Assembly (NCBI RefSeq): GCF_023195535.1
Contig: NZ_JALPNF010000001.1
Span: 620,001 to 684,000, forward strand
Direction: 5' to 3'
DNA length: 64,000 nt
DNA from: Sphingomonas faeni
GTDB taxonomy: Bacteria; Pseudomonadota; Alphaproteobacteria; Sphingomonadales; Sphingomonadaceae
Shown: positions 36,538-45,418 of the stretch, in pieces
Position numbering within the stretch: the first letter of the stretch is position 1
Layout of the letters: every line of letters starts with the position of its first letter
Notes under the pieces: generated by a model
What the model saw: the letters and a program-made list of their open reading frames with translations, nothing else
The model's database searches: none
What the model was told of the DNA's origin: nothing
Made by a program: the position numbers and the translations under genes

Positions 36538-38010
36538 ATGATCGATCGCAGGCACATGCTGGGTACCAGCGCACTTGGCCTGGCTGGACTGATGGCCGGT
36601 TGCGCCGTCCCGCCCCTTCCCCGGCCCGGCACCGCGGATCCTGCCGGCGGAGCGGACCTCACCGCCAATACGGGCACCTCGACGGGGCGGCCGATGCCGA
36701 CCCCGTTGATCGCCAATCTGCACGAACGCAGTTTCTATTATTTCTGGGACACCACCGATCCGGCGACCGGCCTCACCCCCGATCGCGGGCCGACACCGTC
36801 CTTCGCGTCGATCGCCGCGGTCGGGTTCGCGCTCACCGCCTATCCGATCGGGGTCGAGAATGGCTGGATCACGCGGGATCAGGCGCGCACCCGGACCCTG
36901 ACGACGCTGCAATTCTTCGCCGCGGCGCCGCAGGGCGACAGCCAGAACGACGACAGCGGCTTTCACGGCCTGTTCTATCACTTCCTCGGCACCACCAAGG
37001 GCCACCGCTTCGCCCGTGCCGAACTGTCGACGGTCGACACGGCGCTGCTGATGGGCGGCGTGTTGTTCTCCCAGAGCTGGTTCGACTCCGACCACCCCGA
37101 CGAGGTGCGGATCCGCGCGCTGGCGGAGCAGCTATATGCCGCGGTCGACTGGGCCTGGATCGTGCCGCGCCCGCCGTTCATGGCGATGGGCTGGCATCCC
37201 GAAAGCGGGTTCATCCCGCACGACTGGAACATCTACAACGAGGCGATGCTGCTCTACATCCTGGCGATCGGCTCGCCCACGCACGCGCTGCCGCCGCAGA
37301 CCTGGGATGCCTGGACCAGCCGCTTCGGCGCGCAGTGGACCGATCGCTGGGGCGGCGAGCCGTATATTCATTTCGGGCCGATGTTCGTCCACCAGTACAG
37401 CCATTGCTGGATCGACTTCCGCGACATCCGCGACCGCTACATAGCGACCAAAGGCATCGATTATTTCGAGAACAGCTGCCGTGCGGTGCGGGCGCAGCGC
37501 GCCTATGCGATCGCCAATCCGGGCGGGTGGACGGGCTATGGCGCCGATGTCTGGGGGCTGACCGCGAGCGACGGGCCGGGCGACTTCACCGCCACTATCG
37601 GCGGTCGCAAGCGCGAGTTCTTCAGCTATTCCGCGCGGGGGCCCGGCGACCGTGACGACGGCACGATCGCACCGACCGCAGCCGCCGCGTCGTTCGCGTT
37701 CGAGCCCGAGCTCTCACGCCAGGCGATCGAGGCGATGCACGAACGCTATGGCGCCAACATCTATGGCAAATACGGATTTCTCGACGCGTTCAATCCGACG
37801 CTGACCGCCACGAAGCAGCCCTTGAAGCACGGTCGCATCATTCCCGGCGCAGGCTGGGTCGACGACGATTATATCGGCATCGATCAGGGGCCGATCGTGG
37901 TGATGATGGAGAACTGGCGCACCGGGCTGGTCTGGAAAACGATGAAGCGCAACCCGCACATCCGCCGCGGCCTGCAACGTGCTGGTTTCACGGGAGGTTG
38001 GTTGGCCTGA
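36538..38010 (+). CDS. GH144/PF10091 'glycoamylase-like' family lipoprotein, candidate beta-1,2-glucanase
   Basis: 490 residues from the ATG at 36538 (GAAGGA upstream). A twin-arginine start (DRRHMLG) runs into a lipobox (LMAGC), so it is probably anchored in a membrane. The body carries PF10091 hallmarks: RSFYYFWDTTDPATGLTPDR, IAAVGFALTAYPIGVENGW, ELSTVDTALLMGGVL, ILAIGSPTHALP, HQYSHCWIDFRDIRD, GLTASDGPGDF and DDGTIAPTAAAAS. Characterised members of this fold include GH144 endo-beta-1,2-glucanases. Grouped with GH3, a GPH symporter and a TonB receptor it suggests breakdown of beta-1,2-glucan. Other linkages cannot be excluded. Confidence 0.85.
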   Translation: MIDRRHMLGTSALGLAGLMAGCAVPPLPRPGTADPAGGADLTANTGTSTGRPMPTPLIANLHERSFYYFWDTTDPATGLTPDRGPTPSFASIAAVGFALTAYPIGVENGWITRDQARTRTLTTLQFFAAAPQGDSQNDDSGFHGLFYHFLGTTKGHRFARAELSTVDTALLMGGVLFSQSWFDSDHPDEVRIRALAEQLYAAVDWAWIVPRPPFMAMGWHPESGFIPHDWNIYNEAMLLYILAIGSPTHALPPQTWDAWTSRFGAQWTDRWGGEPYIHFGPMFVHQYSHCWIDFRDIRDRYIATKGIDYFENSCRAVRAQRAYAIANPGGWTGYGADVWGLTASDGPGDFTATIGGRKREFFSYSARGPGDRDDGTIAPTAAAASFAFEPELSRQAIEAMHERYGANIYGKYGFLDAFNPTLTATKQPLKHGRIIPGAGWVDDDYIGIDQGPIVVMMENWRTGLVWKTMKRNPHIRRGLQRAGFTGGWLA

Positions 38011-38039
38011 TTCTAGGGCATCCGCTCTCAACCCAGCCT

Positions 38040-39290
38040 TCAGGTGCCGACAGCAGCAAGCGCCAGCGTCTTGAGTTCGATCGATGGATCCGCGAGCACC
38101 GCCGCATCGACAGGGATCGATCCGGCGACCAGCGCACGGCCCTGCACGTAATCCCGTACCCGGTTGACGCAGTCCAGCGCGATAACCCGTCCGCGCTTGA
38201 GATAGACGAGCGAGAAGCTGCGACTTTCCGGATCGCCGCGCAGCACCGCGTCGTCGTACCCCGAGGACAGACCGACGGTCTGGAGCTTCAGATCATATTG
38301 ATTGGACCAGAACCAAGGCACCGCATGATAGGGCTCGGGCGTACCCGTCAGAAATTTTGCGACTGTGGTCGCCTGGTCATTGGCGTTCTGCACCGATTCC
38401 AGGCGGATCACGTGCCCCTCGGCAAACGCATTGGCATGCGCGGCACAGTCGCCGATCGCAAAGATATCGGCCAGCGTCGTGCGGCACTGATCGTCGACAT
38501 GCACGCCATTGCCGCCCTCGGCCCCGGCAGCGAGCAGGGGGGCGACCGCGGGTATGATGCCGATCCCGACGATGACCATCTGACACGGCACGACGGCGCC
38601 GTCGGTCAAACGGACGCCGCAAGCCCTACCGGCGGCTACGTCTATGCCCGCCACTTCCACACCAGTGCGCAGGTCGACGCCGTGCGCGCGATGTTCCGCC
38701 TCGTAGAACCGTGACAGGACCTCGCCCGTGACACGCGCGAGCACGCGGTCCTGCGCCTCGAGAACCGTGACATGCTTGCCGAGCTTGGTGAGCACGGCCG
38801 CGGCCTCGAGCCCGATATAGCCACCACCGATCACGACGACCCGGTCGACCATCGGCATTTCCGCGATCATCCGATCGACATCGGCGCGCGTGCGCACGCT
38901 ATGCAAGCCGGTCGTGTCATAGCCGGTGCAGGCCAACCGCCGCGGCACGCCTCCCGCCGCCCAGATCAACCGGCCGTATCGGAGTGTGAGCCCCTCGGCG
39001 GTGACCACGTGATGCGCCTCGGGATCGACCGCAACGACCCTATGCCCCGGCAGGAGCGTGATCATGCGGTCGGCCCAGAACGCCGCGGGACGCAGCAGGA
39101 TACGCTCGAACGGCTTGTCGCCGGCCAAATAGTCTTTCGACAGGGGCGGACGTTCATAGGGCAGCGAAGGCTCGTCGCCGAGCAGCGCGATCGTCCCCTC
39201 GAACCCGCGTTGGCGCAGCGCGATCGCCGCCTGCGCTCCGGCATGGCCCGCGCCGACGATCAGGACGTCGTAGCGATCAGAATGGGACAT
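38040..39290 (-). CDS. FAD-dependent NAD(P)H oxidoreductase of the ferredoxin/rubredoxin reductase family
   Basis: 416 residues from the ATG at 39290 with AGGA upstream. Two Rossmann motifs are present: FAD-binding [11 protein letters not shown] near the N-terminus and NAD-binding [12 protein letters not shown] at about 150, plus FAIGDCA and a C-terminal reductase domain ([14 protein letters not shown]). Such proteins pass electrons from NAD(P)H to a 2Fe-2S ferredoxin for P450 or ring-hydroxylating enzymes. No ferredoxin or oxygenase gene is adjacent, so its partner lies elsewhere. Confidence 0.9.
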   Translation of the reverse strand: MSHSDRYDVLIVGAGHAGAQAAIALRQRGFEGTIALLGDEPSLPYERPPLSKDYLAGDKPFERILLRPAAFWADRMITLLPGHRVVAVDPEAHHVVTAEGLTLRYGRLIWAAGGVPRRLACTGYDTTGLHSVRTRADVDRMIAEMPMVDRVVVIGGGYIGLEAAAVLTKLGKHVTVLEAQDRVLARVTGEVLSRFYEAEHRAHGVDLRTGVEVAGIDVAAGRACGVRLTDGAVVPCQMVIVGIGIIPAVAPLLAAGAEGGNGVHVDDQCRTTLADIFAIGDCAAHANAFAEGHVIRLESVQNANDQATTVAKFLTGTPEPYHAVPWFWSNQYDLKLQTVGLSSGYDDAVLRGDPESRSFSLVYLKRGRVIALDCVNRVRDYVQGRALVAGSIPVDAAVLADPSIELKTLALAAVGT

Positions 39291-39488
39291 GATCGATCCT
39301 AGCAATGGCATCTCGGCCCCGGCCTGGCGGCACAGGCTCTGGTGGCGGTCGATGCGATGGGGCCTCGTCAGGCTGGCTATTGCCAAGCCTTGCGATCGTC
39401 AACGGAGCGTCGCGCGGATCGGCCACCGCATCACACCGCATCACACCGCACGAACCGCCGAAGATGCCACCGCCGACCATGCCGGGCA

Positions 39489-40478
39489 TCACTCAGACAG
39501 GCAGACCGGGCCCTGCTCGCCGACGGCTTCGGCGAGGATCCCGGCAATCTGTCCGACGCGCGGGCCGCTGTGGCGGTCTCCTTTTCGCAGGACGGCCTTG
39601 GGTTCGAGATCGAGTTGTCGGACGATGAAGTTACGGGATTCCGGCAAGGTGCGAAGCCAATAGGAAAAGCGCCGGTAATAGCTGAACTCGTCATAGGCCG
39701 TCGCCTTGTGCGCCATGCCCCCGGATGCCACCTCGAGAATGCCGGTGCTCGGGCCCATCGCGAACAGCAGCCCGCGAAACGTCAGTTCCTCGGACAGCGT
39801 ACCGCGCAGCATGGCGCCCGCCGCCAGCTCGACATAGGAAAGCTTCACCCCCTTGCGTTCCAGGACGCCGGCCACCGCACCGAAACTTGTCGCGGGAATA
39901 TAGCGGAAGCGGGCTTCGCAAACGGTGTTGGTCGTATTGACCCAAGGCCGGTCCCGGACGACCTGCCGCAGGAACGCGCCGATCTCGTCGGCATAACAGG
40001 CGGCACCGAGCGGCGTGGTGTGCGTACCGTCGCGAAGAAAATCCGCCAGCCGCCCCTCCGCCTTGGCCTGGACCATGCGGTCGGTCAGATCGAGCAAGGG
40101 CAGATCTTCTTTATCTGCGATCGCACGAATCGATCGGACGAGCCGATCGGTTCGATAGTCGACCGGGCCACGGAACAGGTTGACGAAACACGGAACCGCA
40201 CCGCCCTGCCGAACCTGCGCGACGATCTCTGCCAACGCGGTGTCATAGCGCCCGGGATCGGCCTCGGCATAGCGCAGGCAGGTGGCGATCTCGAACAGGA
40301 CGTAGTCGTACCGGTCGTAGCGTAGCAGTCGGCCCAGATAGGGCACTACGGCGATGGCGGCACCGCCGACCGCCTTTCTGTCGACCGCGATCTCTCCGGC
40401 TAGCGCCCGTTTTACCAGCGGAACGAAGCCTGCGGTTTCTTCGGTAACGCTGAACCCGAACACCAGAACACGCGTCAT
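39489..40478 (-). CDS. SGNH/GDSL-like hydrolase domain protein
   Basis: 329 residues from the ATG at 40478 (GGGGAAG upstream). LVFGFSVTEETAGF near the N-terminus supplies a serine-containing block I and DGTHTTPLGAACYADEI (about 160-177) the D-x-x-H block V, the SGNH signature. The C-terminal half (about residues 190-329) is a separate domain I do not recognise. No signal peptide. Similar proteins occur in polysaccharide-modification clusters. It stands alone here, so the substrate is unknown. Confidence 0.65.
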   Translation of the reverse strand: MTRVLVFGFSVTEETAGFVPLVKRALAGEIAVDRKAVGGAAIAVVPYLGRLLRYDRYDYVLFEIATCLRYAEADPGRYDTALAEIVAQVRQGGAVPCFVNLFRGPVDYRTDRLVRSIRAIADKEDLPLLDLTDRMVQAKAEGRLADFLRDGTHTTPLGAACYADEIGAFLRQVVRDRPWVNTTNTVCEARFRYIPATSFGAVAGVLERKGVKLSYVELAAGAMLRGTLSEELTFRGLLFAMGPSTGILEVASGGMAHKATAYDEFSYYRRFSYWLRTLPESRNFIVRQLDLEPKAVLRKGDRHSGPRVGQIAGILAEAVGEQGPVCLSE

Positions 40479-40685
40479 TGCACTTCCCCCGCTCGCCCCG
40501 GTCCAGCCGATCATGTCGGGGTGATTATTGTAGAGACAGTGTCCTTGGTGATCTCACAAGTGCATTCCGCGGTCGCCCATGATCGGCATTCGTCCACAGT
40601 ATTTCATCGTTGGAGGAAAAAGGGCGCGTATCAAATAAACTTCCAGAAAACCGGCGCCTGTAACGCACAATGTGACCGATAACGC

Positions 40686-40847
40686 CTAATCTATGATATC
40701 GTTCGATTTATTTAGCGAACGTCGGCCCTTGTATCGTCCTCCCGACCGCATTCTCTCAAGTAGAATGACGGCGACGACGACCAGCACAAAAACACCGATG
40801 AGAAATATAGCCGCATCCGAGCTCCAGTCTATATTTATCAGACGCAT
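40686..40847 (-). CDS. Possible 53-residue single-pass membrane protein
   Basis: An ATG at 40847 opens a 53-codon frame: a short polar N-terminus (MRLINIDWSSD), a strong hydrophobic helix (AAIFLIGVFVLVVVAVILL), then a basic tail (ERMRSGGRYKGRR). That charge pattern predicts N-out, C-in insertion. The DNA is much more AT-rich than its neighbours and the Shine-Dalgarno match is poor, so it may be a transferred gene or a chance frame. The rest of the 40479-40959 gap shows no other gene. Confidence 0.4.
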   Translation of the reverse strand: MRLINIDWSSDAAIFLIGVFVLVVVAVILLERMRSGGRYKGRRSLNKSNDIID

Positions 40848-40959
40848 GGGGTTTTCTTACCAATTCGATAGTCTCAGCCATGACATAGCGCGAAGTAGCG
40901 CAATCTCCAACGCGAAGCTTTGCCGGTGCCGGTTAAGGGATCGTCGTCGTGCCGGCGTA

Positions 40960-42342
40960 TCAGTCCCCCGCAAACGTGAGCGCCGACGTTTTCCGTTCGC
41001 GTTCGTTGATCAGCAGCGCACGGCCCGCCGGTGCGATCGAGCGTTGCGGGCAGTCGTTGCGGAAGCAGGCGCGGCAACCCAGGCCGATCGGCATCGCCCT
41101 TCCCGCCAGATCGAAACCGCTCGCCGCCGCGAGCACGCCGGCCTGCGATGCCGCCACGCCCAGGCCGATCGCGAACTCGGCATGGACCGCGCCGAAGCGA
41201 CTGCCCTGCGGCGTAACCGTCCGCGCCATCGTCAGCCAGCGCGCGCCGTCCTCCAACTCGACGAGCTGGACCATCAGGCTGCCCGGCCGGTCGAACGCGT
41301 GGTGGAGCCGCCACAACGGACAGCGCCCGTCCGCCTCGACCAGCGCCGCGCCGCTTGCGCCGGGGTAGCGCTTCGATGCCTGTCCCGCGCGGTCGATCCG
41401 GATCATGAAGAACGGGAGCCCGCGCGCGCCGACTCGCTGCAACGTCGTCAACCGGTGTGCGACCTGTTCGAAGCCCGCCCCGAACCGGCGTTGCAGCAGC
41501 TCGATATCGTAGCCCGTCGTCTCGCAGCCGCGCAGGAACCGGGCGTACGGCATCATCAGCGCGGCGGCAAAATAGCCGAGGAGATGGCGGCGATAGAGCC
41601 GCTCGGCGGCGCGATCGGTGAACCCTGCGCCCTTCGCGAGCGCGTCGATCTCCGCCTTCGCCTCGATCTGGCCGAGCTGGAAGGCGACCGCGAACGTCCG
41701 CGACGCGGGGTCGAGCATCTCGCTCAGCTGCAACTGGCGTGCGTGAAGGTCGAGCCGGCGTAGCATGTCCGGCAGCACGTCGGCCGGCAGAACGCGGATC
41801 GTCAGGCCGTGTTTCGCGCGCAGTCGCTCGGCGATGGCGCCGTACAGGTCGCCCGCACCGAGCCGCAGTTCGTCCGCCAGCGCCTCGGCCGCGGCGTCGA
41901 GATCAGCGAAGTGGTTGCGCCAGCGCTCGATCTCGCGGCGCACGAGCGTCACCGGATCGTCGCCCGCCTCGACCACCTCTCCCCCACCGATCCGGTCGAA
42001 CACGCGCGCGAACGCCGCCGCGCCGCCGGGCGCGCTGGCGAGCCATTCCTCGACCTCGTTGCGGTCGATCTCGAGGTCGGCGAACATCGGGTCCGCCAGC
42101 CGCCGCCGGATCGCCTCCGCGCCGCCGCCGGGCTCGGCTGCGGTGAGCGAGCGCGGATCGAAGTCGAAGCTCTCCGCCAGCTTGATCAACAACGTCGCCG
42201 ACACCGGCCGCTGGTTGCGCTCGACGAGGTTGAGATAGCTCGGGCTGATCGCGAGCATGTCGGCCATCGCCGCCTGCGTCAGCCCGGCGCCGCGCCGCAG
42301 ACGACGGATCGCATGCCCCGCCAGCAATTTCCGTTCCGCCAT
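40960..42342 (-). CDS. XRE-family regulator with ImmA/IrrE-like and C-terminal cysteine domain (ScfR/RamB/PrpR type)
   Basis: 460 residues from the ATG at 42342, preceded by a strong AGGAGGG. An XRE helix-turn-helix (GLTQAAMADMLAISPSYLNLVERNQRP, about 20-46) leads to a long middle domain and a C-terminal DUF2083-type region with CRACFRNDCPQRS. Relatives sense short-chain acyl-CoA and control acetate, propionate or glyoxylate metabolism. It is divergent from a 54-residue gene, with inverted CTTTACAG/CTGTAAAG sites in the gap. A 3-hydroxybutyrate dehydrogenase lies 3 kb away. Confidence 0.9.
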   Translation of the reverse strand: MAERKLLAGHAIRRLRRGAGLTQAAMADMLAISPSYLNLVERNQRPVSATLLIKLAESFDFDPRSLTAAEPGGGAEAIRRRLADPMFADLEIDRNEVEEWLASAPGGAAAFARVFDRIGGGEVVEAGDDPVTLVRREIERWRNHFADLDAAAEALADELRLGAGDLYGAIAERLRAKHGLTIRVLPADVLPDMLRRLDLHARQLQLSEMLDPASRTFAVAFQLGQIEAKAEIDALAKGAGFTDRAAERLYRRHLLGYFAAALMMPYARFLRGCETTGYDIELLQRRFGAGFEQVAHRLTTLQRVGARGLPFFMIRIDRAGQASKRYPGASGAALVEADGRCPLWRLHHAFDRPGSLMVQLVELEDGARWLTMARTVTPQGSRFGAVHAEFAIGLGVAASQAGVLAAASGFDLAGRAMPIGLGCRACFRNDCPQRSIAPAGRALLINERERKTSALTFAGD

Positions 42343-42363
42343 CGCAAACCCTCCTGTCACGAT

Positions 42364-42499
42364 CTTTACAGGTCGACAGCCGAGATACAAGGACGGCGGA
42401 CACCGCGACGCTGGCGTAACGTGCTCGCGCCTTCCAACATGCCGATCTTGCCGGCTATTGAATGTGCATCGCCTCTCTCGGTACGCCGTCGCTGTAAAG
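42364..42499. promoter_or_regulatory. Inverted octamers in the divergent promoter of the XRE regulator
   Basis: CTTTACAG (42364-42371) and its exact complement CTGTAAAG (42492-42499) sit close to the two divergent start codons, 120 bases apart. Paired distant half-sites fit a looping or autoregulatory XRE protein, but with 8-base arms chance cannot be excluded. Confidence 0.35.
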
Positions 42500-42534
42500 A
42501 GAGAGACAAGACGAGCCATCGAAGGAGGCAAGCC

Positions 42535-42699
42535 ATGCAGACCACGACCGAACAACCCCGCGCCCGCGCCGTCTTCTCGACCAACGATTTCGCGCTGATG
42601 AAGGAGGTGCTCGGCGAGATGATCAGCAAGACCTCGATCGACGACGCGCGGCTGATGCGGATGAGTGCGCTGTACCACCGCCTCGGCCGGCTCGGCTGA
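42535..42699 (+). CDS. 54-residue hypothetical protein divergent from the XRE regulator
   Basis: The ATG at 42535 has an excellent AAGGAGG 7 bases upstream, strong evidence for translation. The product is soluble and helix-rich (FALMKEVLGEMISKTSIDDARLMRM falls in one amphipathic stretch, quoted here in part: DFALMKEVLGEMIS), rich in Met, with no signal peptide and no family I recognise. Its promoter is shared with the regulator, so it is probably controlled by it. Confidence 0.7.
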   Translation: MQTTTEQPRARAVFSTNDFALMKEVLGEMISKTSIDDARLMRMSALYHRLGRLG

Positions 42700-42801
42700 C
42701 ACGATTTACGCAGTTTCCTGGGGAGGAAAGGATCTCGCCGGTGGTTCGTCCACCGGCGGGTATTCCTATTTTGGCGCGGCGGCTGCACGTTGCGGCCACC
42801 C

Positions 42802-42881
42802 GTCATCCTGACGAAAGTCAGGACCCAGGATTACAGGCAGATACGCTTGTGGCTCTGGGTCCTGACTTTCGTCAGGATGAC
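42802..42881. repeat. Palindromic intergenic element with perfect 27-bp arms
   Basis: Arms at 42802-42828 and 42855-42881 are exact inverted copies separated by 26 bases; each arm also contains its own small palindrome (CCTGAC-GAAA-GTCAGG). It lies in the 307-base gap before the CDF transporter gene, between co-directional genes. This is the look of a dispersed REP/BIME-like element rather than a gene-specific terminator. I see no gene in the gap. Confidence 0.85.
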
Positions 42882-43006
42882 GCAGCGCGAAGTAGCAAGT
42901 CGCACGGCCCAGCCGCATTCCAATTGCCGGCGCGCTTCGATTGCCCCCCCCAACCTCTTGCGAAGCCGCCCCTTTCCAACCGCATCCCCTCGTGTAGGAC
43001 GGCGGG

Positions 43007-43999
43007 ATGGCCAAGACACTGACCGCTCGCATCAAGGACGACATCGTCCTCTATGGCGCCCTCGCCGCCAATCTCGGGATCGGCGTGGCGAAATTCGTTG
43101 CGGCCGGGATGACCGGGTCGTCGTCGATGCTGACCGAGGGCTTCCACTCGGTGGTCGACAGCGGCAACCAGGTGCTGCTGCTTTACGGCCAGCGCAAGGC
43201 CAAGCGCCCCGCCGACGAGGCGCACCCGTTCGGTTACGGTCGCGAACTGTATTTCTGGGCGTTCGTGGTCGCGATCTTGATCTTCGCGATCGGCGCGGGC
43301 GTGTCGATCTTCGAGGGCTGGCGGCACATCCAGGACCCCGAGCCGCTGACGAGCCCGACGATCAACTACATCGTGCTGGCGATCTCGTTCGCGCTCGAGG
43401 GCAGCAGCTGGACGATCGCGGTGCGGGAATTCTCGAAGACCAAGGGCGATATGGGCTGGTGGTCGGCGATCCACCGGTCGAAGGATCCCACCGGCTTCAT
43501 CGTGCTGTTCGAGGATTCCGCGGCGCTGGCGGGCCTCGTCATCGCCGGGATCGGTATCTGGGCGAGCCACGCGTTCGACGATCCGCGCATCGACGGCGCC
43601 GCGTCGATCGCGATCGGGCTGATCCTCGCGCTGGTCGCCGTGCTGCTCGCGCGCGAATCGAAGGGCCTGCTGATCGGCGAGCGCGCCGACCCGGCGGTGA
43701 TCGCCACGATCCACAAGATCGTCGCGGCGCATCCTGCGATCGTCTCGGTCAACCATGTCCGCACGGTCCATGCCGCGCCCGACAGCATCTTCGCCGCGAT
43801 CAGCGCGGACTTCGACGATGCGGTGACGATGGGCGACGGCGAGACGATGATCGAGGCGATGGAGACCGAACTGCGCGCCGCCGTACCGACGCTGTCGTCG
43901 ATCTATATCCGGCCCGAGAAGCGCGAGAACGCGACGCTTGCCCCGGCGCCCGCTACTTCCCCAGCCTCCGGCGGCGGCGAAACTACCACGCAGCGCTGA
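43007..43999 (+). CDS. Cation diffusion facilitator (SLC30A9/ZNT9-like) divalent metal transporter
   Basis: 330 residues with about six membrane helices. Metal-site motifs are FHSVVDSGNQ (H-x-x-x-D) and FEDSAALAG; RSKDPTGFIVLFEDSAA is typical of the ZNT9-like branch. A cytosolic domain follows from about residue 210, with a low-complexity tail. It should export Zn(II) or a similar ion from the cytoplasm in exchange for protons. Confidence 0.9.
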   Translation: MAKTLTARIKDDIVLYGALAANLGIGVAKFVAAGMTGSSSMLTEGFHSVVDSGNQVLLLYGQRKAKRPADEAHPFGYGRELYFWAFVVAILIFAIGAGVSIFEGWRHIQDPEPLTSPTINYIVLAISFALEGSSWTIAVREFSKTKGDMGWWSAIHRSKDPTGFIVLFEDSAALAGLVIAGIGIWASHAFDDPRIDGAASIAIGLILALVAVLLARESKGLLIGERADPAVIATIHKIVAAHPAIVSVNHVRTVHAAPDSIFAAISADFDDAVTMGDGETMIEAMETELRAAVPTLSSIYIRPEKRENATLAPAPATSPASGGGETTTQR

Positions 44000-44055
44000 T
44001 CTAAATCGGACGCATGCCTCTGGTAAGGCTGGAGATTCGGCGATAGCCTCGGCCG

Positions 44056-44706
44056 ATGAAGCCGCTGCTACGCCTGATCGCCCTGTTCTGCCTGTGCGTC
44101 GGATACGCGCTGCCGGCGCAGGCTGCGGTCACGATCACGTTCTGGAGCCATGAACTCGGCAACAGTTTCCCGCACGCGTTCTTCACCTTGCGCGGCGTGC
44201 CCGATGCAGGCGGCGCGCCGGTCGACACGAATGCAGGCTTCACGGCGAAATCGGTATCGCCCGCGCTGTTGATGGGACCGGTCGCGGGCAAGCTCGACAT
44301 CGCCAGGCCGAGCTATGTCGCGAGCAGCGACGCGCAATTCTCGGTGGTGATGACCGACGCGCAATACGTCGCCGTGCTGCGGCTGGTCGAGGCGTGGAGC
44401 GAGGGCAAGCCAGACAGCGTGTACCGTCTGGGCGACCATAATTGCGTCCACTTCGTCAAGGAAGCCGCGCGCCTGGTGGGGCTGTCCGCGCTCGATCAGC
44501 CCGGGTTGATGAAGAAACCGCGCTCGTATCTGAAGGCGGTGCTGGCCGGTAACGCCGGCCGCGTCACGCCGATCGAGATGCACGGCAGGCAGTATCTCAC
44601 CAGCCTTGGCCCGATCGAGTCGCCCGGCGTAGCGGTCGCGACGGGAGCGGCCGCATCCGGCATGGTGACGACGACGGTTCCGGGCCCCCTGCCCGCCGCT
44701 CGCTAG
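44056..44706 (+). CDS. Exported protein with permuted papain-like (LRAT/NlpC-like) signature
   Basis: 216 residues. Signal peptide cut after PAQA. A histidine in TFWSHELGNSFPHAFF and a cysteine in GDHNCVHFVKEAARLVG (about residue 135) give the His-first, Cys-later order of circularly permuted NlpC/DUF4105-like hydrolases. The family match is by motif only. A Val/Ala-rich tail follows. It converges with the next gene; the two stop codons share the four bases CTAG at 44703-44706. Confidence 0.65.
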   Translation: MKPLLRLIALFCLCVGYALPAQAAVTITFWSHELGNSFPHAFFTLRGVPDAGGAPVDTNAGFTAKSVSPALLMGPVAGKLDIARPSYVASSDAQFSVVMTDAQYVAVLRLVEAWSEGKPDSVYRLGDHNCVHFVKEAARLVGLSALDQPGLMKKPRSYLKAVLAGNAGRVTPIEMHGRQYLTSLGPIESPGVAVATGAAASGMVTTTVPGPLPAAR

Positions 44707-45332
44707 GACGCGGGGACCAGCTCGACCACGTCGAGGAGCGATTCGAACCGCGGATAGGGCAGCACCACGCGCCAGCGCTGCGGGGCGATCCGCTCGATCA
44801 GCCCGGCCATGTCGCGGTTGGCGTCGCGACCATAGCGCAGCGGCCGCGTCTCGTCGCCGAGCTCCATCGTTCCCAGGAAGATCGCCCGCGCATTGGTGTC
44901 GGCGAAGACCGAGCCGACCGGGCGCTGCGATCCGTCGAGCTTGACGAGGCTGACCACGCGCTCGCCATCGTCCTCGCTCGTGCCGATCCGGCAGGCGAAC
45001 CAGCCCGAGGCCGTGAAGGTCGGGCCGATGCCCGCGCGAGCACCGAGCTTGTACGTGCGACACCGATACGCGCCCGCGGGTGGCAACGGGTCGACCAGCG
45101 AACGGTCGGGGTCGAACAGCACCGGATCGCGCGCGACCTCCTTCGGATCGACCTGCGCGAGCGCGGCGACCCAGGCGCCACGCCAGCCGCGCAGCCGCGC
45201 GCGATCCGCTGGGGTGGCTACCCGCCGCCAATCCAGGTTGGGCCGCGCGGCGCTGGCGTTCCCGACACCGGCCACGGTCGATCCACAGGCCACGACCATC
45301 ATGCACGCGGCAGTTCCGAACCAGGTTCGCAT
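44703..45332 (-). CDS. DUF4893-like exported protein
   Basis: 209 residues from the ATG at 45332. The N-terminus (MRTWFGTAACMMVVACGSTVAG) is a signal sequence and contains VVAC, so lipid attachment is possible, though ASA further on could be a cleavage site instead. The mature part (DWRRVATPADRARLRGWRGAW, then YRCRTYKLG and WFACRIG) resembles the DUF4893 proteins of sphingomonads. Function unknown. The in-frame stretch beyond 45332 is antisense to the neighbouring dehydrogenase and was left out. Confidence 0.7.
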   Translation of the reverse strand: MRTWFGTAACMMVVACGSTVAGVGNASAARPNLDWRRVATPADRARLRGWRGAWVAALAQVDPKEVARDPVLFDPDRSLVDPLPPAGAYRCRTYKLGARAGIGPTFTASGWFACRIGTSEDDGERVVSLVKLDGSQRPVGSVFADTNARAIFLGTMELGDETRPLRYGRDANRDMAGLIERIAPQRWRVVLPYPRFESLLDVVELVPAS

Positions 45333-45418
45333 CGTCTCGTGTCCCGTTGGCCTGCGCCAAGCTAAGCGCGTATCGCCTTGAACGGCAATGGTTTTCCGGG
45401 CGGCGGCGCGCCGATCGG

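Noticed and set aside
39426-39450. CRISPR-like short repeat (two and a half 10-base units ccgcatcaca)
   Set aside because: Units are directly adjacent without spacers and too short; simple slippage repeat.
43938-44153. 71-codon frame between the CDF transporter and the papain-like gene
   Set aside because: It overlaps both genes, has no Shine-Dalgarno site and reads as a shadow frame.
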